64,000 nt of DNA from Glycomyces sp. NRRL B-16210 (GTDB taxonomy: Bacteria > Actinomycetota > Actinomycetes > Mycobacteriales > Micromonosporaceae). The stretch's first letter is position 1, and every line of letters begins with the position of its first letter. The position numbers and the translations under genes are program-made. The DNA lies in assembly GCF_000719515.1 (NCBI RefSeq), contig NZ_JOGR01000002.1, positions 279,431 through 343,430 on the forward strand, written 5' to 3'. The notes under the pieces were generated by a model. That model saw nothing but the letters and a program-made list of their open reading frames with translations, ran no database searches and was not told the origin of the DNA. Shown here in pieces: positions 25,936 through 34,489 of the stretch.

Positions 25936-26571
25936 TCAGGCCTGCTTACCAGCCGCCGCCGCGACGCCCAGGCCGATCAGGGCCGTGCCACCGGCCCTGG
26001 CGAGCACGAGCTTGGGTCGCGGACGCCGCAGCGCGTCCCTCGCCGCCGAGGCCACCAGGCCCCAGCCGGTGTCGCAGGCCGCCGCCAGCGCCGCGAATGT
26101 CCCGCCGAGCAGCAGCATCTGCGCGGTCGCCGAGCCCGCGGCGCCGTTCACGAACTGCGGGAGAATCGCCAGGAAGAACAGAATCGACTTCGGGTTCAGC
26201 AGGCCCACCATGAAGCCCTCAGCCGCCGTCGCCAGCGCCCGCTTCGGGGTCGCGGACTCCAGGTCCGACTCGGCCATGAGCCCCTTGCGGTCGCGAAGCG
26301 CTTTGACGCCCAGGTAGATCAGGTACGCCGCGCCCGCGTACTTGACGATGGCGAACGCCAGCGCCGACTCCTGAATGAGCGCGCCGAGCCCGAGCGCCGC
26401 GAGCGCGGCGGCGCAGAAGGTTCCCGCGGCGTTCCCCCATGCCGTCAGGATCGCCTGCCTGCGCCCGTAGGCGAGCGCGCGGCCGATGACGAACATGACC
26501 GACGGGCCGGGGATGAGGATCACGATGAGCGAGGCGACGATGAACGCCAAGTACTGCGCGGTGCTGGACAT
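25936..26571 (-). CDS. LysE/RhtB-family exporter
   Basis: A 211-residue membrane protein with five to six helices and the family signature: LIPGPSVMFVIGRALAYGRRQA near the N-terminus, AAYLIYLGVKALRD, and GFMVGLLNPKSILFFLAILPQF. Relatives export amino acids or their derivatives. It is a monocistronic gene, flanked on both sides by repeat-rich spacers. Confidence 0.88.
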   Translation of the reverse strand: MSSTAQYLAFIVASLIVILIPGPSVMFVIGRALAYGRRQAILTAWGNAAGTFCAAALAALGLGALIQESALAFAIVKYAGAAYLIYLGVKALRDRKGLMAESDLESATPKRALATAAEGFMVGLLNPKSILFFLAILPQFVNGAAGSATAQMLLLGGTFAALAAACDTGWGLVASAARDALRRPRPKLVLARAGGTALIGLGVAAAAGKQA

Positions 26572-26599
26572 GCCCCGATCAAAGCACCGCCGGTTCCGC

Positions 26600-27225
26600 C
26601 GGGCAACTTGATTCGAGCGCCCCCGGCACCGCACCGGGTCCTGGCACCACACCGTCGTCCCGGCCTGGCAGCCGGATTCGAGCGCCGCACCGCCGCCCCA
26701 GCTCGGTGACTCGATTCGAGCGCCGCGTCGCCGTCCGGGTCCGGCAACCGGGCCCGGACGCTGCGCCACCGCACTGCCTCGGCGCCGTGCCGCCACACCG
26801 GTCCGGCAACCGGATCTGCGCGCCGCAGCGCCTCCGCGCTGCTCCGGTCCGGCAGGTCGATTCGCGCACCAGCGCCTCGGCTTCCCGGCGCTGCGCGGCC
26901 GTTTCGGCCCGGCAATCTGAATTTACCGCCTCGGCGTCGTGCCGCAGCGCTCCAGGGCCCCGGCCTGGCAACCGGGCGCACCAGCGTCGCGGTGTTGCAC
27001 CGCCGCTCCGGCCCGCCAACTTGATTCGAGCGCTGCGCCGCTGCCCCGGTCCGGCAATTCGATTCGTGCGCCAGCGCCCCGGCACCGCACGGCAGCCCCG
27101 GTCCGGTCCGACGACCCGACTCGAGCGACCCAGAGCCGCCTTCTGTCCCGGCAGCCGGATTCGAGCGCCCCAGCGCCCCGGCGTCGTACCGCTGTCCCCG
27201 CCCAGCAACTCGATTCGTGTGTCCC
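26600..27225. repeat. Degenerate array with unit 38-65 bp, about 13 copies
   Basis: The anchor TCCGGCAACCGGATTCGAGCG recurs in full or degenerate form with its GATTCG near 26610, 26675, 26713, 26813, 26859, 27023, 27061, 27158 and 27212, with weaker copies between. Spacing varies from 38 to 65 bases, unlike the two constant-period arrays to its left. The bodies between anchors are GC-rich (CGCCGCACCGCC-like). Confidence 0.7.
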
Positions 27226-27335
27226 TTCGCTCGCGTCCCGCCTCTCCCCGCCGCGGTGTGCTCGTGCCCCGCTGCGCGCTCGGAACCTTCGTCCTTCAAC
27301 GATCGATTCCTTTCGCACATCGGGCAGAGCGGGCA

Positions 27336-27358
27336 CCACGGTCCATTCCGGACCGTGG
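27336..27358. terminator. Short hairpin before the membrane-protein gene
   Basis: CCACGGTCC and GGACCGTGG pair perfectly around the loop ATTCC. It lies 83 bases before the start at 27441, so it may be a leader hairpin or a terminator shielding the gene from read-through. Confidence 0.4.
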
Positions 27359-27440
27359 GGCCCTTCCGCCGTTCCTCTCCTCGGACCGATGGCGCATGAT
27401 GTGGGGAACCCTTCGATCCCTCATCCACACAGGAACGCTC

Positions 27441-29105
27441 ATGGACTTCCGACCAGGCCCGGAGACCCCTCCGCCGCCGCACGATTCTCCCCAAGGCCCG
27501 TCCGACGACTCCACCGTCACCTTCCAGCGTCTCCCCTCCGACCCTCTCTTCTCACCCGAATCCCTTCTGCTGGAAGAGGAACGCACCGTCCCGCGCCTCG
27601 TCGGCGGGCTCGGCCTCCTCGTCGTGCCGCTCGTCGCGGCCGTCATCGCCTACCTCCTGCCGACCCTCCGCACCATCCAGCTCAGCCGGCTCGAGAATCT
27701 GAGCGCCTTCAACCCCGCGCCCGAGTCCGGACCCGCCAACTACGACCGGATCTTCGACGACGGCCTGTTCGCCCAGGGCCTCGCGCACCTCGCGGGACCG
27801 ATCGGGTTCATGGTCTTCACCGGCGCGGTCCTCGCCCCGCTCGCCGCCTGGTGCCTCCACCGGGCCGGCACCACCGTCCGCACCGCCTCCCGCGTCGTCT
27901 GGAGCCTCGCCGCGGTCGGCTTCGCCCCCAGCGCGCTCACCTTCGCCTGGCTCGTCCACCGCATCGTCGGCGAGAGCGACCACGAAGTGAGCCTGTACGA
28001 CTGGGCCGGGCTCGTCTCCGGCACGGTGCTCGGCCTCGGCGTCCTCGTCGGCCTCGCCGTCCAGCGCGGCACCGGCCCCAAGACCGCCGCGGCGTTCACC
28101 GCCGCGGGCCTGACCGCGCTCGCCGTGACCGCCGCCGGGCTCCAGATGTTCGTCTTCGGCGACGTCACCGGCCTGCCCAGCGACGCCGCGACGCCGCTCG
28201 CGCAGATCTACACGGGCCTGCGCGGTGGCCTCGACGTCGGCGGCGCGACCGCGAAGTCCGTGCTGCTCTTGACGATCCTCGCCGTGCTCGGCCTCGCCGC
28301 CGCGGTCCTGTTCGCCGCGACGCGCACCCGGATCGACGTCGTGCCCGGCCCGATCGAACCGAGGGGCCGCCCCGCCGCCGCCATCGCGGGGGCCGCGGTG
28401 CTCCTGGTCCTCGTCGCGGCCGTCGGCTTCTACCTGCTGCCGTGGCTGACGCGCCTGGGCGAGGACATCACCCAAGGCGAGTCCCTGTGGTTCGTCATCC
28501 GCCGCACCTGGGGCCCGCCCCTGGTCACGACCGGGATCGCCTTGACCGCGGCGGCCTTCGGCGGGTTCGCCATCGGCGCGGTCCGCCCCCTCGGCGACGC
28601 CTCGCGCTGGCTCCTGCTGCTGTTCGCGCCCTGGCTGTTCGTCGGCACCGGCCCGCTCGCGGCCGCGCACCTCGAAGCGGTCGCCGGCGAAGGCCAGTAC
28701 ACGATCATCGGGTCGTTCCCGACGCGCGCGTGGGTCGCGATCCCGGTCCTGTTCGTCTTCACGGCCCTGTGCTGGGCCCTGGAGGACCGCCGCCGGGCGG
28801 CGGTCGCCGACGGCGCGACCACGGGCGAGGCCCGGCGCGCCTTCGCCGCCGCGGCCTGGCCGATGGCGGCGCTCATGGCCTTGGTGCTGCTGCTCGTGCA
28901 CGTCCAGGACCAGCTCTGGAAGCAGTTGACGTTCCAGGACGGGCTCACCTCGGGCGCGATGAAATGGGCCCTGCAACGCCTCCAGTTCGAGGATTCCGGT
29001 GTGGGCCTTGGATTCCCGGTGCCGATCCTGGCCGTCTACGCGCTCGCCGCGGTTGCCTTCGCGATCTGGTACCTGCCGCGCCTGACCGTCCGCGTCGGCC
29101 GCTGA
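27441..29105 (+). CDS. Large multi-pass membrane protein, unknown
   Basis: The 554-residue protein has a polar Pro/Ser-rich N-terminus (about 1-50) and about ten to eleven hydrophobic helices separated by short loops (LVVPLVAAVIAYLLP near 60; the last near 535-550). There is no ATPase, catalytic or known transporter motif that I can see. AGGAA lies six bases before the ATG. It is monocistronic, ended by a strong hairpin. Confidence 0.75.
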   Translation: MDFRPGPETPPPPHDSPQGPSDDSTVTFQRLPSDPLFSPESLLLEEERTVPRLVGGLGLLVVPLVAAVIAYLLPTLRTIQLSRLENLSAFNPAPESGPANYDRIFDDGLFAQGLAHLAGPIGFMVFTGAVLAPLAAWCLHRAGTTVRTASRVVWSLAAVGFAPSALTFAWLVHRIVGESDHEVSLYDWAGLVSGTVLGLGVLVGLAVQRGTGPKTAAAFTAAGLTALAVTAAGLQMFVFGDVTGLPSDAATPLAQIYTGLRGGLDVGGATAKSVLLLTILAVLGLAAAVLFAATRTRIDVVPGPIEPRGRPAAAIAGAAVLLVLVAAVGFYLLPWLTRLGEDITQGESLWFVIRRTWGPPLVTTGIALTAAAFGGFAIGAVRPLGDASRWLLLLFAPWLFVGTGPLAAAHLEAVAGEGQYTIIGSFPTRAWVAIPVLFVFTALCWALEDRRRAAVADGATTGEARRAFAAAAWPMAALMALVLLLVHVQDQLWKQLTFQDGLTSGAMKWALQRLQFEDSGVGLGFPVPILAVYALAAVAFAIWYLPRLTVRVGR

Positions 29106-29110
29106 ACCGA

Positions 29111-29140
29111 GCGAGGGCCCGGCTCCGGCCGGGCCCTCGC
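29111..29140. terminator. Bidirectional terminator between convergent genes
   Basis: A perfect 13-bp stem (GCGAGGGCCCGGC and complement) with the loop TCCG sits between the membrane-protein stop (29105) and the phosphatase stop (29143), so it serves both strands. Confidence 0.8.
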
Positions 29141-29142
29141 GT

Positions 29143-29685
29143 TCAGCCGCGGACGAACTCGATGTCGTGGAAGCGCCCCGCGGCGCTGTCGTAGTGGAGC
29201 CGCGCGCCCTCCATGTACCCGAACAGCGCGCCCCATTCGTCGTGCTCGGCCTCGGGGAACAGCGCGGTGAGCGCGCATTCGATGTGGCCGCCGTGGCCGA
29301 TGACCAGGCCCGCGTCCCCGGCGCCGAGCGGCGCCATCAGCTCCGACCACTGCCGCGCCAGTGCGTGCGAGTAGGCGTGGACGGCGCTGCCGTTGCGGCC
29401 CACCAGCCGCGCCAGGCGGGTGAACGGCGCGCCGACGTCGTAGGCCGCCGCCTGTGACTCCTTGAGGAACTCGTTGACGTTGGCCAGGGTCGGCAGTTCG
29501 ACGGTGACCGCGAAGCCCATCGCGATGGCCGTCTCGCGCGCCCTGGGCGCGACGCTGGTGGCGACGACTTGGAAGGGGCCCATGAGGGTTCCGGACCAGC
29601 GGGCGAGTTCCACCCCTTCCTGGGAGAGGTGCACGGCCTCGTCCCCGGAGCGCTTGCTGTGCCGACGGATCTCGAGCATGGGCAT
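29143..29685 (-). CDS. Histidine phosphatase superfamily protein
   Basis: The N-terminal EIRRHSKR supplies the catalytic His in an RRH variant of the RHG motif. VGRNGSAVHAYSHAL and VIGHGGHIE give the second Arg/His pair. 180 residues is typical of SixA/phosphoglycerate-mutase-like enzymes. The ATG at 29685 was chosen after AAGAGAAGAG; an ATG six bases later is also possible. The substrate is unknown. Confidence 0.75.
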   Translation of the reverse strand: MPMLEIRRHSKRSGDEAVHLSQEGVELARWSGTLMGPFQVVATSVAPRARETAIAMGFAVTVELPTLANVNEFLKESQAAAYDVGAPFTRLARLVGRNGSAVHAYSHALARQWSELMAPLGAGDAGLVIGHGGHIECALTALFPEAEHDEWGALFGYMEGARLHYDSAAGRFHDIEFVRG

Positions 29686-29889
29686 AGGCGGTTCTCTTCT
29701 CTTCTCGAACACGCTGCAAGGCTGGGGGAGCGTGTGGTGCGCCGGCGGTCCGCATCGAGCCTACGCGTGCGGGCGGGCCAGCCCGTGTGCGGCCGAGACC
29801 TACAGTAAGGCCCCGGTCGCACTGGGACGCAAGGGCCCTCCGGGCTCGGTGCAGCCGTTTCGTCCCGCGATTTCCACTGTGTCGCCCGT

Positions 29890-30717
29890 TCAGGGCTTGA
29901 CGGCGATCCCGGCCATGTGGGTCCGCTCGAACGGTTCGAGGTCCTCGGCGGCGGGCACGTTGCCGTCGGCCTCTCCGGGGTGCCAGCGCGGTATGAAGTC
30001 CAGGCCCGGGGCGACCATCGGCATCCCCTGGAAGTGGCCTCGGATCGCCTCGACCGGGCGGGCCCAGCCGTTGCCGAGCGTCTCCAGGCACGCGCGCGAC
30101 AGGGCCCGCTGGGACGGGTCGCCGGTGTCGGGCCAGGCGGTGATGAACAGGTGTGAGCCGGAGGCCAAGGGCGCCATGAGGGTCGCGATGATCGCGTCGG
30201 GGTCCTCGGCGTCGGCGATCTGCATGAGCGTGTTGAGGAGCATGAGCGCGACCGGCCGGTCGAAGTCGAGGTGCGCGCGCAGGTCGGGGTTGGTGAGGAT
30301 CGCGGCGGGGTCGCGCAGGTCGGCGGTCACGACGGTGGTCGTCCGGTCGTCGGCGAGCAGCGCCCGGCCGTGCGAGAGGACCATCGGGTCGTTGTCGACG
30401 TAGACGACGCGTGCGCGCGGGTCGAGCTCCTGGGCGACCTCGTGGGTGTTCGGGGCGGCGGGCAGTCCGCACCCGATGTCGATGATCTGGTCGATCCCGG
30501 CCCGGCCCACCATGTACCGGACGCCGCGGGCGAGGGCGTCCCGGTTGAGGCGGGCGGCGTCGGCGATCCGGGGGAGGGCCCGGGTGAAGACCTCGGCGGC
30601 CTCGCGGTCGGCCTTGAAGTTCTCCTTGCCGCCGAGGAGCGCGTCGTAGACGCGGGCAGTCGAGGGCACCTCGGGGTCGATCCCGGATGGTGGCCACTCG
30701 GGGGCTGCGTCGTACAC
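29890..30717 (-). CDS. SAM-dependent methyltransferase (DUF574-like)
   Basis: It carries the hallmark PSTARVYDALLGGKENFKAD and IDIGCGLPAAPNTHEVAQ (motif I), then VVYVDNDPMVLSHGRALL and the C-terminal PGEADG region. This matches the actinobacterial DUF574/Methyltransf_19 family of presumed methyltransferases. A GTG start at 30717 gives 275 residues. No partner gene is obvious. Confidence 0.88.
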   Translation of the reverse strand: MYDAAPEWPPSGIDPEVPSTARVYDALLGGKENFKADREAAEVFTRALPRIADAARLNRDALARGVRYMVGRAGIDQIIDIGCGLPAAPNTHEVAQELDPRARVVYVDNDPMVLSHGRALLADDRTTTVVTADLRDPAAILTNPDLRAHLDFDRPVALMLLNTLMQIADAEDPDAIIATLMAPLASGSHLFITAWPDTGDPSQRALSRACLETLGNGWARPVEAIRGHFQGMPMVAPGLDFIPRWHPGEADGNVPAAEDLEPFERTHMAGIAVKP

Positions 30718-31017
30718 GGCGTTCCAATCGGCGGAGTGTGGGGCGTTGCGCAGGGGGATCGTTGCGCCGCGGCCTTCCGCGTCGCGGTTCGCCCGGGGTC
30801 GGCGAACGGTCCCGTCGCCGGCGCGGGACGTCGGTCCAGCCTACGCCATCGGTCTCGGTAAAGTGCGCCGGCGCGGTGGCCCTGTGACCGGATCGCGTCC
30901 CTGCGTCGAGTCCACGTTCGACTGCCGCGCACCGTGATGCGGGCGTTCGCGTCCGGCGCCCCGGCCGGGTGGCGGACGACACGGGCCACCGGGCTGGCCT
31001 GGCAGTATGCTTGCCGG

Positions 31018-31500
31018 ATGGAGGAGTACGCGGGCGAGCCGATGTCCATGGGCGCCGCTCTGGTGCGCACGGCGTTCCTGGTCGACGCGGTCTACGCCGA
31101 CTCGGTCCGCGACTTCGACCTCACCGTCCCGCAGGCGCAGGTGCTGTGCGTCCTCATCTCGCGCCCACACGGGATGTTCGAGCTCGCCAAGACCCTCGGT
31201 CTGGCCAAGTCGAGCATCTCCGGTCTCATCGACCGCTGCGTCAAGCGCGGCCTGGTCCGGCGCGAGGCCGACCCGGGCGACGGCCGGGCCTTCCTGGTCG
31301 CGCTTACCGACAAGGGCGGGCGGCTCGCCGAGGAGTTCCACGCCGTGACGACCCGGCGCGTGGCCGAGCTGCCGCTGGCGCTCGCCGAGGAGGAGCGAGA
31401 GGTCCTCAACGGCCTGCTCACGCGGGTGGTCGAGGCCAACAAGGTGCCGGTGGTCTTCACCGACGAGGCCTGTCCGAACGCCGGGCGCGAGGCCTCCTGA
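31018..31500 (+). CDS. MarR-family regulator
   Basis: This 160-residue winged-helix protein has the MarR core LTVPQAQVLCVLISRP, LAKTLGLAKSSISGLIDRCVKRGLVRRE and the wing DPGDGRAFLVALT. It converges with the FAD oxidoreductase gene 51 bases away, whose promoter contains two MarR-size palindromes, so that gene is its best candidate target. The C-terminal Cys (EACPN) could be a sensor, but this is speculation. Confidence 0.9.
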   Translation: MEEYAGEPMSMGAALVRTAFLVDAVYADSVRDFDLTVPQAQVLCVLISRPHGMFELAKTLGLAKSSISGLIDRCVKRGLVRREADPGDGRAFLVALTDKGGRLAEEFHAVTTRRVAELPLALAEEEREVLNGLLTRVVEANKVPVVFTDEACPNAGREAS

Positions 31501-31551
31501 CGAAGCCCCCGCCGCACCGGTAAGGGCGCGACGAGGGCTCCGAGGCGCAGT

Positions 31552-32664
31552 TCAGGCGGGCAGGCCGAAGATCTCGGCGAACCTGCCCCGCATGAGGTCC
31601 CGGCCCTTCCAGGCGGCCACGTCCTCGACCGACAGCAGCACCGGGCCGTGCTCGGAGGGGATCTGCCCCACGCCGAGATCGGGCCCCAGCGGCAGCAGTA
31701 TCACCGGAACGGGTGAGGGCCGGTACTCACTGGTCGGCTCCTCGCCGTTCGCCTGGGCGATGATGTTGGCGGCCACCACCTCCGCGTGCTGCATGGCGAA
31801 CCCCGCCCGCTTCTCCTCGGGCACGTCGGTGACGTCCCCGACCGCGTACACGTGGGCGTGTCCCTCCACATTGAGCTGCGCGGTGACCGGGAGGCGCCCG
31901 TGCTCGTCCAACGGCGCGAAGGCCTCGCCGAGGTATCCGGAGTTGACGGTGACGCCGTAGGCGCGGAACCAGATGTCGGCCTCGATCGTCTCGCCGCCGA
32001 CCGCGGCCGCGACGGTCCCGGCCCTTCCGGGTTCGAGGTCGGGTTCGGTCTCGAAGCCGGCGCCGAGGCGCAGCTCGACGCCGATCCGGTCGAGCTGCCG
32101 GTGCAGTTCGGCGCGCAGTTCCTCCTCGTATCCGGTGAAGAGCTCGGCGCGCGGGTCCACGACGGTCACCCGCTTCTGGGGCCACACCGCCTTGATCTCG
32201 CCCGCGAGTTCGAGGCCGACGGCGCCTGCGCCGGCGATGAGCACGCGCTCGGCCCCGGACAGGTCCGCGTGCGTCTCCTTGAGGTGCGCGAGGGCCTCGG
32301 CGGTCGAGTCGGTGCGGGTCTTGGCCGGGTAGGGGTAGCCCGAGCCGGTGGCGATGACGATGTAGTCGGCCTCGACCCGCTCGCCGGAGGCGAGCGTGAC
32401 GCCCTCGGGGTCCACGGCGGAGGCGTACTCGCGGATCTGGCTGCCGCGCTTGAGCAGCGAGTCGTAGGGGAAGAAGATCGCGTCGGCCCATTCCTCGGGC
32501 CGGGTCAGGGCCCGCAGCGAGCCGGCGGCGTTGACGAAGGCGTCCTTCGGTTCGATGAGGAGCACGTCGGCGTGCTCGTCGAGCGCTTTGGCGACGGCGA
32601 TCCCGCCGTAGCCGCCGCCGACGACGGCGACCCTGCGGCCCTTGGTGGTGCCTTGATCGGTCAT
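31552..32664 (-). CDS. NAD(P)/FAD-dependent oxidoreductase (NDH-2/FSP1-like)
   Basis: The 370-residue flavoprotein shows the FAD motif VAVVGGGYGG (16-21), IATGSGYPYPAK, the second dinucleotide motif LIAGAGAVGLELAGE and the C-terminal FAD motif VYAVGDVTD. Layout and length match small type II NADH dehydrogenase/AIF-M2-like quinone reductases. The start at 32664 was chosen because homology begins there; the region upstream to 32787 is the operator. It is probably induced by an electrophile or quinone-like ligand through the neighbouring MarR. Confidence 0.88.
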   Translation of the reverse strand: MTDQGTTKGRRVAVVGGGYGGIAVAKALDEHADVLLIEPKDAFVNAAGSLRALTRPEEWADAIFFPYDSLLKRGSQIREYASAVDPEGVTLASGERVEADYIVIATGSGYPYPAKTRTDSTAEALAHLKETHADLSGAERVLIAGAGAVGLELAGEIKAVWPQKRVTVVDPRAELFTGYEEELRAELHRQLDRIGVELRLGAGFETEPDLEPGRAGTVAAAVGGETIEADIWFRAYGVTVNSGYLGEAFAPLDEHGRLPVTAQLNVEGHAHVYAVGDVTDVPEEKRAGFAMQHAEVVAANIIAQANGEEPTSEYRPSPVPVILLPLGPDLGVGQIPSEHGPVLLSVEDVAAWKGRDLMRGRFAEIFGLPA

Positions 32665-32685
32665 GGCGTCCCTCTCCGGGTAAAG

Positions 32686-32726
32686 TAGTTCGTATAGCGA
32701 ACCATAATAGTTCGTATTACGAACTA
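32686..32726. promoter_or_regulatory. Paired palindromic operators in the flavoprotein promoter
   Basis: TAGTTCGTATTACGAACTA (32708-32726) is a perfect 19-base palindrome around a central T. A degenerate copy, TAGTTCGTATAGCGAACCA (32686-32704), lies exactly 22 bases away, two helical turns. Both cover the region upstream of the oxidoreductase start. The size and TTCG/CGAA arms suit a dimeric MarR- or TetR-type repressor. Confidence 0.8.
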
Positions 32727-32826
32727 CAAGGATCGGCCCGGGTCGACTCCCGTGACCCCGATCACGACGTGAAATCCACACCGGCACAAGGTGACATCAT
32801 CTGAAATATTCGATACCGTAATTACT

Positions 32827-34008
32827 ATGAGTGACGTCACAAATGTCCCGAATGACGTGCCCGGCAACCCGCTGCGGCAACTGACCCTCGACCAGCTCCG
32901 CCAGCGCACCAGCGAGAAGTGGCGCCAATACCCCGACGACGTCCTGCCCCTGTGGGTCGCCGAGATGGACGTCCTCCCCGCCGGGCCGATCGCCAAGGCC
33001 GTCACCGACGCCATGGCCATGGGCGACACCGGATACCCCTCCGGCAACGCCTACGGCGAGGCCGTCGCCGCCTTCGCCGCCGCGCGCTGGGGCTGGCACG
33101 ACCTCGACCCGGAGCTCACCCGGCCGCTGCCCGACGTCACGCTCGGTTTCGTCGAGATGCTCAAGCTCGTCACCTCGCCCGGCGACGCCGTGGTCGTCAA
33201 CAGCCCGGTCTACCCGCCCTTCTACACCTTCTGCGCCCTCCACGGCCGCAAGGTGATCGAAGCGCCCCTGGGCCCGGCCGGCCGGATCGACTTCGTCGCG
33301 CTCGCCGCCGCCTTCGAACTCGCGCTCGGCCGCGGCGGCCGGGCCGCCTACCTCCTTTGCAGTCCCCACAACCCCACCGGGACCGTCCACACCGGAGCCG
33401 AGCTCGCCCGCGTGGCGCGCCTGGCCGCCGACTACGGCGTCCGCGTCGTCGCCGACGAGGCCCACGCCCCGCTCGTCGCCCCCGGCACCGCCTTCACGCC
33501 CTACCTCACCGTCCCCGGCTGCGAGGCCGGCCTGGCCGTCACCTCCGCCGCCAAGGCCTGGAACCTCGCCGGGATCGGCGCCGCGCTCGCCATCGCCGGG
33601 CCCGCGGCCGCAGACGACCTCGCGCGCCTGCCGCGGGCGATGAGCAACCGCGCCAGCCACATCGGCATCATCGCCCACACCACCGCCTTCCGCGAGGGCG
33701 GACCGTGGCTCGACGCGCTCCTGCCCGCGCTCGAGGACAACCGCCGCCTCCTGGCCGCCACCCTCGCCGAACGCCTCCCCGGCATCGGCTACCGGCCCCA
33801 GCCCGGCACCTACCTCGCCTGGCTCGACTGCCGCGAACTCGGCCTCGGACCCGACCCGGCCGCGGCCTTCCTCGAACGGGGCCGCGTCGCGCTCAACTCC
33901 GGCATCCCCTTCGGCACCGGCGGCAAAGGCCACGTGCGCCTCAACTACGCCACGACCCCCGAGATCCTCGCCGAAGCCGTCGAGCGCATGGCGCACACCT
34001 TGAATTGA
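32827..34008 (+). CDS. MalY/PatB-family PLP-dependent aminotransferase (cystathionine beta-lyase type)
   Basis: Fold-type I PLP enzyme of 393 aa: WVAEMDVLPA near the N-terminus, LGFVEMLKLVTSPGD, SPHNPTGTVHT, VVADEAHAPL with Asp210 binding the pyridine nitrogen, and SAAKAWNLAG with the PLP lysine (Lys243). The set is typical of MalY/PatB C-S lyases. It is probably involved in sulfur amino acid metabolism or thiol release. It is followed by a MarR gene whose operator covers this gene's stop codon. Confidence 0.88.
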   Translation: MSDVTNVPNDVPGNPLRQLTLDQLRQRTSEKWRQYPDDVLPLWVAEMDVLPAGPIAKAVTDAMAMGDTGYPSGNAYGEAVAAFAAARWGWHDLDPELTRPLPDVTLGFVEMLKLVTSPGDAVVVNSPVYPPFYTFCALHGRKVIEAPLGPAGRIDFVALAAAFELALGRGGRAAYLLCSPHNPTGTVHTGAELARVARLAADYGVRVVADEAHAPLVAPGTAFTPYLTVPGCEAGLAVTSAAKAWNLAGIGAALAIAGPAAADDLARLPRAMSNRASHIGIIAHTTAFREGGPWLDALLPALEDNRRLLAATLAERLPGIGYRPQPGTYLAWLDCRELGLGPDPAAAFLERGRVALNSGIPFGTGGKGHVRLNYATTPEILAEAVERMAHTLN

Positions 34009-34022
34009 CAGGTACCTGTCAA
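34005..34022. promoter_or_regulatory. Perfect 18-bp palindrome overlapping a stop codon
   Basis: TTGACAGGTACCTGTCAA covers the TGA of the aminotransferase (34006-34008) and ends 17 bases before the MarR ATG. Its TTGACA arm could also serve as the -35 element of the MarR promoter. It is most likely the autoregulatory site of that MarR protein. Confidence 0.75.
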
Positions 34023-34039
34023 TAACCTAGGCTCGGGGC

Positions 34040-34489
34040 ATGGAACTCAGCCCCCGCGGCCTGGCCGTGTCCGAACTCGCCATCGAGGTCTTCCGCGCCA
34101 ACGGCGCCCTCCTCGCCGCGGGCGACGCACTGACCAGGCCCGCGGGGCTCACCAGCGCCCGCTGGCAGATCCTCGGCGTCATCGACCACGCCCCGCAGAC
34201 CGTCGCCGACATCGCCCGCGCGATGGGGCTGCGCCGCCAGAGCGTCCAGCAGACCGCCGACGCCCTCGCCGCCGAAGGCCTCGCCGCCTTCGAGGACAAC
34301 CCGAGGCACCGCCGCGCCAGGCTCCTCGCCCCGACCGAGACCGGACGCGAGGCGCTGGCGCAGGTCGAACGCCGCCACGCCGCATGGGCCGACGACCTCG
34401 CGTCCCGCCTCGACCCCGCGCAGACCGAGGCCGCGACGGCGGCCCTGCGCGCCCTGACCGACGCACTCGAAACCGGAGGCACCCGATGA
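34040..34489 (+). CDS. MarR-family regulator
   Basis: 149 residues with LTSARWQILGVIDHAPQTVADIARAMGLRRQSVQQTADAL and a wing DNPRHRRARLLAPT. The gene is preceded by a perfect palindrome and overlaps the VOC-protein gene by four bases (ATGA), so the VOC gene is its probable co-regulated partner. Confidence 0.9.
   Translation: MELSPRGLAVSELAIEVFRANGALLAAGDALTRPAGLTSARWQILGVIDHAPQTVADIARAMGLRRQSVQQTADALAAEGLAAFEDNPRHRRARLLAPTETGREALAQVERRHAAWADDLASRLDPAQTEAATAALRALTDALETGGTR

Larger units (their letters stand above)
26572..27440. other. 869-bp spacer: variable-unit tandem array and a hairpin
   Basis: This stretch between the LysE start and the next gene holds the GATTCGAGCGC array (about 26600-27225), an unremarkable C-rich stretch, and a 9-bp-stem hairpin at 27336-27358. 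No gene is credible; open frames are by-products of the GC bias. Confidence 0.6.

Noticed and set aside
26706..27440. N-terminal extension of the large membrane protein
   Set aside because: It translates the GATTCGAGCG array; ATG 27441 has AGGAA at proper distance and starts the plausible protein.
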